NCBI GenBank assembly: GCA_023402505.1
Contig: JAEYGD010000435.1
Location: forward strand, 1 to 9,286
Length of the DNA stretch: 9,286 nucleotides
Origin: Actinomycetes bacterium
Lineage (GTDB): Bacteria; Actinomycetota; Actinomycetes; Mycobacteriales; Micromonosporaceae
Reading direction: 5' to 3'
In this document: in pieces, positions 5,160 through 9,286 of the stretch
How positions within the stretch are numbered: position 1 is the stretch's first letter
Layout of the letters: every line of letters starts with the position of its first letter
Program-made: the position numbers and the translations under genes
Notes under the pieces: model-generated
The model's database searches: none
What the model was told of the DNA's origin: nothing
The model's input: the letters and a program-made list of their open reading frames with translations, nothing else

Positions 5160-6725
5160 ATGACCGAGTACGAGTCCGACCCGCAGCGCCGGCCGGCCCC
5201 GACCGACGCCGAGCCGTCGCACCCCACCGCCGAGCTGCCCTCCGTCGAGCGCGCGCAGTCCGACTCCCCGACCACCACCGGATCCGCTCCGGCCGGCGGC
5301 GCCGAGCCCGCCGCGCCGGAGGAGTCCCGCGGTCCGGAGCGCCCGGCGCCGGCCACCGCCGAAGGTCCGGGCACACCGCCGGCCCCGGCCCACCCGGGCG
5401 CCGCGCCGTCCGGCGGGCACCCGTACGGTGCGCCGGGCTACCCGCAGCACCGCTATCCGGCCGCGCCCTGGTACGGCGGGCAGCAGCCCGGCTGGAGTGG
5501 GGGCCAGCCGGGCGGGCCCGGCCAGCCGCACCACCCTGGTCAGCCGCACCTCGGCCAGGGCCACCACCCGGGCCAGCCGCACCACCTGGGACAGCCGCAC
5601 CACCCGGGGCAGCCGCACCACCCGGGCGGGCAGCCCCTGCCGCCCTGGGCGGCACCGCAGGGTGGCCCGGCCGGCCCGCGTCCCGGGCGGGTCGCGAAGT
5701 TCGTCGGCGCGGGTGTCGCGGTGCTGGCCCTGATGTTCGGCTCCGGCGTCGCCGGTGGCGCCCTCGCGCTCGCCCTGGACGGGGACTCCGGCATCACCCG
5801 TACCTACTCCGCCGCGCCGGTCATCAACAGCGCGGACCTGCCGCGCATCGCCGCCTCGGTGCAGCCCAGCGTCGTGTCGATCGCCACCGACAACGGCGAG
5901 GGCTCGGGTGTGATCCTCAGCGCCGACGGCTACGTGCTGACCAACAACCACGTCATCGCCTCCGCGAGCGGTGACACCGTACGGGTGATCTTCGCGGACG
6001 GCGAGACGGCCCAGGCGCGGATCATGGGCACCGACCCGAAGACCGACCTGGCCGTCGTGAAGGCCTCCGGGGTGAGCGACCTGAAGCCGGCGACGTTCGG
6101 CGACAGCGACGCGATGCAGGTCGGTGACCAGGTGCTCGCCCTGGGCAGCCCGCTGGGCCTGCAGGGCTCGGTGACCGCCGGCATCCTCAGCGCCCGGGAC
6201 CGGACCATCCAGGCGGGCAGTTCCCAGCAGGTGCCGGGCCAGGGGGCCAGCTCCATCGCCGGGCTGCTCCAGACCGACGCGCCGATCAACCCCGGCAACT
6301 CCGGCGGCGCGCTGGTCAACACCCGGGGCGAGGTGATCGGCATCAACACGGCCATCGCCACCAGCGGCCAGGGCAGCACCGGCAACATCGGGGTCGGGTT
6401 CGCCATCCCCAGCAACAAGGCCAAGGACGTCGCCGGGAAGCTCCAGCGGGGCGAGAAGGTCAGCCACCCGACGCTCGGCGTCAGCGTCAACCGCGCCGAG
6501 GGGGGCGGGGCGCTGGTCGCCGCCGTGACCCCGGGCAGCGCCGCCGAGAAGGCCGGTCTCCAGAGGGGTGACGTCATCACCCGCTTCGGCGACAAGGTGA
6601 TCAACGACTCGGACGATCTGGTCGGCGCGGTCCAGGCCGGCAAGGTGGGGGACCGGGTCGAGGTGACCTACAAGCGGAACGGGGCGGAATCCACGGCAAC
6701 CGTGACGCTCGCCGAAGCGTCCTAA
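5160..6725 (+). CDS. Membrane-anchored HtrA/DegP-like serine protease with PDZ domain
   Basis: This 521-residue trypsin-like protease is expected to degrade or refold damaged proteins outside the cytoplasmic membrane. Residues 1-178 form a disordered Pro/Gly/Ala-rich cytoplasmic tail, with a His-rich repeat at 121-155. One membrane helix spans about 181-206 (after RPGRVAKFVG). The protease domain covers about 225-425, with a complete triad H264 (TNNHVI), D296 (TDLAVV) and S381 (GNSGGAL). The substrate-loop segment GVGFAIPS (411-418) is typical of HtrA. A PDZ domain follows (about 435-520, with GSAAEKAGLQRGDVI). The ATG at 5160 has a strong Shine-Dalgarno (GGGGGAAGG, about 7 bp before it). The architecture and position after a two-component pair match mycobacterial PepD, next to MprAB. 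Regulation by the neighbouring system is inferred from the repeats at 5099-5127. A hairpin terminator follows the TAA. Confidence 0.95.
   Translation: MTEYESDPQRRPAPTDAEPSHPTAELPSVERAQSDSPTTTGSAPAGGAEPAAPEESRGPERPAPATAEGPGTPPAPAHPGAAPSGGHPYGAPGYPQHRYPAAPWYGGQQPGWSGGQPGGPGQPHHPGQPHLGQGHHPGQPHHLGQPHHPGQPHHPGGQPLPPWAAPQGGPAGPRPGRVAKFVGAGVAVLALMFGSGVAGGALALALDGDSGITRTYSAAPVINSADLPRIAASVQPSVVSIATDNGEGSGVILSADGYVLTNNHVIASASGDTVRVIFADGETAQARIMGTDPKTDLAVVKASGVSDLKPATFGDSDAMQVGDQVLALGSPLGLQGSVTAGILSARDRTIQAGSSQQVPGQGASSIAGLLQTDAPINPGNSGGALVNTRGEVIGINTAIATSGQGSTGNIGVGFAIPSNKAKDVAGKLQRGEKVSHPTLGVSVNRAEGGGALVAAVTPGSAAEKAGLQRGDVITRFGDKVINDSDDLVGAVQAGKVGDRVEVTYKRNGAESTATVTLAEAS
5520..5624 (+). repeat. Tandem repeat encoding GQPHHP units in the protease tail
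   Basis: Six imperfect units of about 18 bp encode GQPHHP-type hexapeptides (residues 121-155). The second unit is shortened to five residues (GQPHL), the third has Gly for Pro, and the fourth ends in Leu. Eleven histidines fall within 31 residues. Near-identical DNA between units suggests recent expansion by slippage or unequal crossing-over, so copy number may vary between strains. Confidence 0.8.
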
Positions 6726-6752
6726 GAAGTACGGACTTTCCTCCTCCCTCCT

Positions 6753-6803
6753 GCGGCGGGTGGTGGAGCCAAGGGGGTTGGCTCCGCCACCCGTCGCGTT
6801 TTT
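6753..6803 (+). terminator. Strong intrinsic terminator after the protease gene
   Basis: Bases 6753-6772 pair with 6778-6797 over 20 bp, with only two G-U wobbles, around a GGGGG loop. One G and then a five-T tract (6799-6803) follow. This begins 27 bp past the stop codon and closes the regulator-kinase-protease transcription unit, separating it from the BON gene. Confidence 0.9.
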
Positions 6804-6805
6804 CC

Positions 6806-6842
6806 TGACGGCGGTTCACCCGGTCCGGGTGAACCGCCGTCA
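6806..6842. repeat. Perfect 37-bp palindrome between terminator and BON gene
   Basis: Eighteen bases beginning TGACGGCGGTTCACC (6806-6823) are followed by a single central T (6824) and the exact reverse complement (6825-6842). As RNA it would fold into at least a 16-bp stem with a 5-nt loop. No T-tract follows on either strand. It starts two bases after the terminator's T-tract and ends 56 bp before the BON start. It could be a second transcription barrier, a protein-binding site or an intergenic repeat element. Confidence 0.85.
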
Positions 6843-6898
6843 CCCGTGCGGCGGGCACCGTCGGACTCCGGGAACCGTGAGGCGTACGGAGGGAAGCG

Positions 6899-7564
6899 AT
6901 GACCACGGCCGTCCGCACCGACGCGCAGATCCAGCGGGACGTGCTGGAGGAACTCGCCTGGGATCCCCGGGTCGAGCCACAGGAGATCGGGGTCACCGTC
7001 GACGACGGCGTGGTGACGCTGACCGGCTGGGTGGACGGGTACGCCCGCAGGTGGGCGGCGCGCCGCTGCGCCCAGCGGGTCCGGGGCGTCCGGGCGCTCG
7101 CCGACGACCTGGAGGTGCGCCTCCCCGGCGACGCCGACCACACCGACGGTGAGATCGCGATCGCGGTGAGCCGGGCGCTGGAGTGGGACAGTTTCGTTCC
7201 GGCGGAGCGGCTCGACGTCACGGTCGCCAACGGCTGGGTGATGTTGCGCGGGGAGGTGGAGTTCGGCTGGCAGCGGCGGACCGCGGAGGCGGAGGTGCGG
7301 CGGCTGCGCGGCGTACGCGGTGTGACGAACCTGGTGGAGGTGCGGCCCGGCGGCCGGCCGGACGGCGAACGGATCCGGCGGGACGTGCAGCGGGCCCTGT
7401 TGCGCGGGATCGGCACGGAACGGGTGACGGTCGAGGTGGACGGGGACACCGTCGTCCTCGGCGGGGTGGTCCGGTCGTGGTGGGAACGGGACCAGGCCGA
7501 GCGTACGGCGTGGTCGGCGGACGGCGTCCGGGCCGTCCGGGACCACCTGCTCGTGGGTGGCTGA
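6899..7564 (+). CDS. Protein with three BON domains
   Basis: This 221-residue protein is built almost entirely of three BON modules, at about 8-75, 82-148 and 154-220. Each shows the pattern of a helix, then V-T-V-x-D/N-G-x-V-x-L-x-G, then a helix ending in GVR: GVTVDDGVVTLTGWV (31-45), DVTVANGWVMLRGEV (106-120) and VTVEVDGDTVVLGGVV (176-191). BON domains are known from OsmY and from secretins and are thought to bind membranes or lipids. No signal peptide or membrane helix is seen, so a cytoplasmic or membrane-surface place is likely. The ATG at 6899 has a strong Shine-Dalgarno (GGAGGGAA). Family members with three BON units often accompany stress-response genes. It has its own transcription unit after the terminator and may be cotranscribed with the downstream glycosyltransferase (105 bp gap). 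Confidence 0.88.
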   Translation: MTTAVRTDAQIQRDVLEELAWDPRVEPQEIGVTVDDGVVTLTGWVDGYARRWAARRCAQRVRGVRALADDLEVRLPGDADHTDGEIAIAVSRALEWDSFVPAERLDVTVANGWVMLRGEVEFGWQRRTAEAEVRRLRGVRGVTNLVEVRPGGRPDGERIRRDVQRALLRGIGTERVTVEVDGDTVVLGGVVRSWWERDQAERTAWSADGVRAVRDHLLVGG

Positions 7565-7669
7565 ATGCCCGTCATGTCCGGTTTAGTCGTGCCGTCGCCG
7601 GGGAAACCGCCGACGACGGCCGCCCCGGGCGCAGTGTGGCGGCGGTCACCAGGGACCGAGGGGGGACGC

Positions 7670-8767
7670 GTGGCGGTGAACCACCCGGCCGAGGGGCCGC
7701 TGCGGATCGCGATGGTGGTCCCGCCGTGGCTGTCGGTGCCGCCGCCCGGCTACGGCGGGCTGGAGAACGTGGTCGCCGGCCTGGTGGACGGCCTGATCGC
7801 CCGCGGCCACGCGGTGACCCTGTTCGGTGCCGGTGCGGACACCGGTACCGCCGCCCGCTTCGTGTCGACCGTCCCGCGGCTGCAGTACGAGCGGCTCGGC
7901 GAGGCCCTGCCCGAGCTGGCCCATCTCGCGCGGGTCAACCACCTCGTCGGCCCCGGCGACTTCGACCTGATCCACGACCACACCACCATCGGTCCGCTGG
8001 TGGCCGGGCGACGGGCGGTGCCCACGGTGGCCACCGTGCACGGCAACCCGGTGGGGGAGTACGGCACGGTGCTCAGCGACACCGACCACGGCGTCGGACT
8101 GGTCGCGATCTCCCACGCCCAGCGGCGGCTCAACCCGCGGCTGCCGTGGGTCGGCACCGTGCACAACGCGCTCGACGTCGGCGGCATCCCGCACAAGCGG
8201 ACTCCCGGTCAGGGCCCGGTGCTCTGGCTGGCCCGGTTCAGCCCGGACAAGGGACCGGATCTCGCCATCCGCGCCTGCCGGGCCGCGGGGCTGCCCCTGG
8301 TCCTCGCCGGCAAGTGCAACGAACCCGCGGAGCACCGCTACTACCAGGAGGTGGTCCGGCCGATGCTGGGCGACGACGTGACGGTGGTGCTCGACGCCGA
8401 CCGGGCCGCCACGTACCGGCTGCTCCTCGACGCCCGCTGCCTGGTCATGCCGATCCAGTGGGAGGAACCGTTCGGGATGGTGATGCTGGAGGCGATGGCG
8501 ACCGGCACCCCGGTCGTCGCGTTGCACCGTGGCTCGGTGCCGGAGCTGGTCGAGCCCGGCCGCACCGGCTTGATCTGCGAGGCAGCGGACGAGCTGCCCG
8601 GGGCGCTGCGGGCGGCCAGCGGACTCGACCCGGCGGCCTGCGTCGCCCACGTGGCCGAGAACTTCTCCACCGACCGGCTGACGGAGGACTACGAGGCGGT
8701 GTTCCGGCGGTTCGTCGCCGGACCGGCCGTCGCGGCCCGCGAGCCGGCCCGGGTCGCCGCCCGCTGA
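7670..8767 (+). CDS. Family 4 (GT-B fold) glycosyltransferase
   Basis: This 365-residue cytoplasmic or membrane-peripheral enzyme is expected to transfer a sugar from a nucleotide-sugar donor with retention of configuration. The N-terminal acceptor domain starts LRIAMVVPPW and has the glycine-rich loop PPGYGGLENVV (25-35). A middle stretch has IHDHTT (101-106) and TVHGNP (122-127). The donor domain has LWLARFSPDKGPDLAI (185-200) and the EX7E motif of family GT4, E266 to E274 in EEPFGMVMLEAMATGTPV. The GTG at 7670 was chosen because GAGGGGGG lies about 6 bp before it and the conserved fold begins ten residues later. An ATG at 7565 is in frame, directly after the BON stop, and would add 35 poorly conserved Pro/Gly-rich residues. 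The GTG at 7676 is a further alternative. Donor and acceptor cannot be told from sequence. The end converges on the next gene. Confidence 0.88.
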   Translation: MAVNHPAEGPLRIAMVVPPWLSVPPPGYGGLENVVAGLVDGLIARGHAVTLFGAGADTGTAARFVSTVPRLQYERLGEALPELAHLARVNHLVGPGDFDLIHDHTTIGPLVAGRRAVPTVATVHGNPVGEYGTVLSDTDHGVGLVAISHAQRRLNPRLPWVGTVHNALDVGGIPHKRTPGQGPVLWLARFSPDKGPDLAIRACRAAGLPLVLAGKCNEPAEHRYYQEVVRPMLGDDVTVVLDADRAATYRLLLDARCLVMPIQWEEPFGMVMLEAMATGTPVVALHRGSVPELVEPGRTGLICEAADELPGALRAASGLDPAACVAHVAENFSTDRLTEDYEAVFRRFVAGPAVAAREPARVAAR

Positions 8768-8782
8768 GGCGCCGGTCCCGGG

Positions 8783-9286
8783 TCAGGCCTGGATCGCCGC
8801 GAGGGCGGCGACCGCGCCGTCGAGCTTCGCCGCGTACGCCGGGGTGATGGCGCCGTCGCGCAGACGGACCGCCACCTTGTCGCGGAGCCGCGCCACCCGC
8901 TCGGGGAGGTCGTCCTGGCCGGTCCGCGCCGCGTCGGTCAGGTTGCGCAGCTCGTTGCGGAAGTCCACGCCGACGTCGGAGCGGATGCCGCCGTCGCTGA
9001 GGCCGGCACCGATCACCCCGTCCAGCCGGTTGACCGCCGCCACCAGGCTGTCCCCGGCCGGGCTGGGGGCCGCCGCCGGGGTGCCGGTGGGCGACGGCCG
9101 GTTCGTCGGGGTGACCGGGGGGTCCGCCGCGCCGGACGGGGAGGCGTCGACCGGCCCGGCCGAGGGCGCCGACCGGGGTGGGGTCCGGTCCTCCTGCCGC
9201 AGCGCCGGCAGCGCCACCGCCGCGCCCACGACCAGCACGACGGGTACGACCAGCACGGGCCGCAGCCGGCGGCGCCGGTGCCGGTC
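8783..9286 (-). CDS. Partial gene: single-pass membrane protein, possibly the C-terminus of a Ser/Thr protein kinase
   Basis: The last 167 residues are visible and the 5' end lies beyond the window. The frame stays open to the edge and begins DRHRRRRLRP, a basic stretch, followed by a hydrophobic helix (about residues 10-28, VLVVPVVLVVGAAVALP). A Pro/Ser/Thr/Ala-rich linker (about 34-78) follows. The last 90 residues form a mostly helical domain with GIRSDVGVDFRNELRNL and RLRDKVAVRLRDGAITPAYAAKLDGAV. The basic-then-hydrophobic order implies an N-terminus inside and a C-terminus outside. A GTG at 9254-9256 could start a short protein, but it would strip the basic flank, and the codons upstream keep G or C at every third position, so the gene probably continues. 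From memory, similar tails occur in Micromonosporaceae Ser/Thr kinases; no kinase residue is visible here. The function is unproven. Confidence 0.72.
   Translation of the reverse strand, partial: DRHRRRRLRPVLVVPVVLVVGAAVALPALRQEDRTPPRSAPSAGPVDASPSGAADPPVTPTNRPSPTGTPAAAPSPAGDSLVAAVNRLDGVIGAGLSDGGIRSDVGVDFRNELRNLTDAARTGQDDLPERVARLRDKVAVRLRDGAITPAYAAKLDGAVAALAAIQA

Noticed and set aside
5121..6467. A 448-codon antisense open frame across the protease
   Set aside because: It is a shadow of the protease reading frame with low-complexity composition; the plus-strand frame has a complete catalytic triad and PDZ domain.
6843..6898. Promoter for the BON gene
   Set aside because: No convincing -35/-10 pair was seen between the palindrome and the Shine-Dalgarno, so none was annotated.
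7565..7669. Upstream ATG giving a 35-residue longer glycosyltransferase
   Set aside because: There is no good Shine-Dalgarno and the added residues lack fold character, while the GTG at 7670 has a strong one. The longer form remains possible and is mentioned in the gene entry.

Overview
The window is very GC-rich, with codons ending almost always in G or C, GTG starts and tightly packed genes. Together with the protein families present, this points to an actinobacterium, most likely a member of the Micromonosporaceae (Micromonospora-like). The assignment rests on composition and remembered protein style, not on a database search.

Left part (1-2683, minus strand). A gene for a probable hotdog-fold protein (2009-2683) is followed, after about 200 bp holding a candidate promoter, by a two-gene ABC exporter operon: an ATPase (872-1807) and a membrane permease (60-875) that overlap at ATGA. 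The operon ends in a small duplicated gene tail (41-74) and a perfect hairpin at the window edge (1-25).

Middle part (2771-6803, plus strand). This is a signalling and protein-quality module: an OmpR/PhoB-family response regulator (2843-3544), its sensor kinase (3541-5097, GTGA overlap) and a membrane-anchored HtrA-like serine protease with a PDZ domain (5160-6725), closed by a strong terminator (6753-6803). The layout recalls the mycobacterial mprA-mprB-pepD cluster, although the regulator's sequence looks more like mycobacterial PhoP. Two groups of 7-bp direct repeats with an 11-bp period, shaped like the mycobacterial PhoP box, lie just upstream of the regulator (2771-2798, perhaps to 2820) and just upstream of the protease (5099-5127). 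This suggests the system controls both itself and the protease. The protease has a long proline-rich cytoplasmic tail with a histidine-rich hexapeptide repeat.

Right part (6806-9286). A perfect 37-bp palindrome lies between the terminator and a three-BON-domain protein (6899-7564). A family 4 glycosyltransferase (7670-8767) follows. It converges, with only 15 bp between, on a minus-strand gene whose 5' end lies outside the window (8783-9286). That gene encodes a single-pass membrane protein with an extracytoplasmic C-terminal domain, possibly the tail of a Ser/Thr protein kinase.

No rRNA, tRNA, CRISPR array, insertion sequence or phage gene was seen. Most of the window is ordinary actinobacterial core or near-core content. 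The most interesting parts are the repeat arrays, the His-rich protease tail and the large palindrome.
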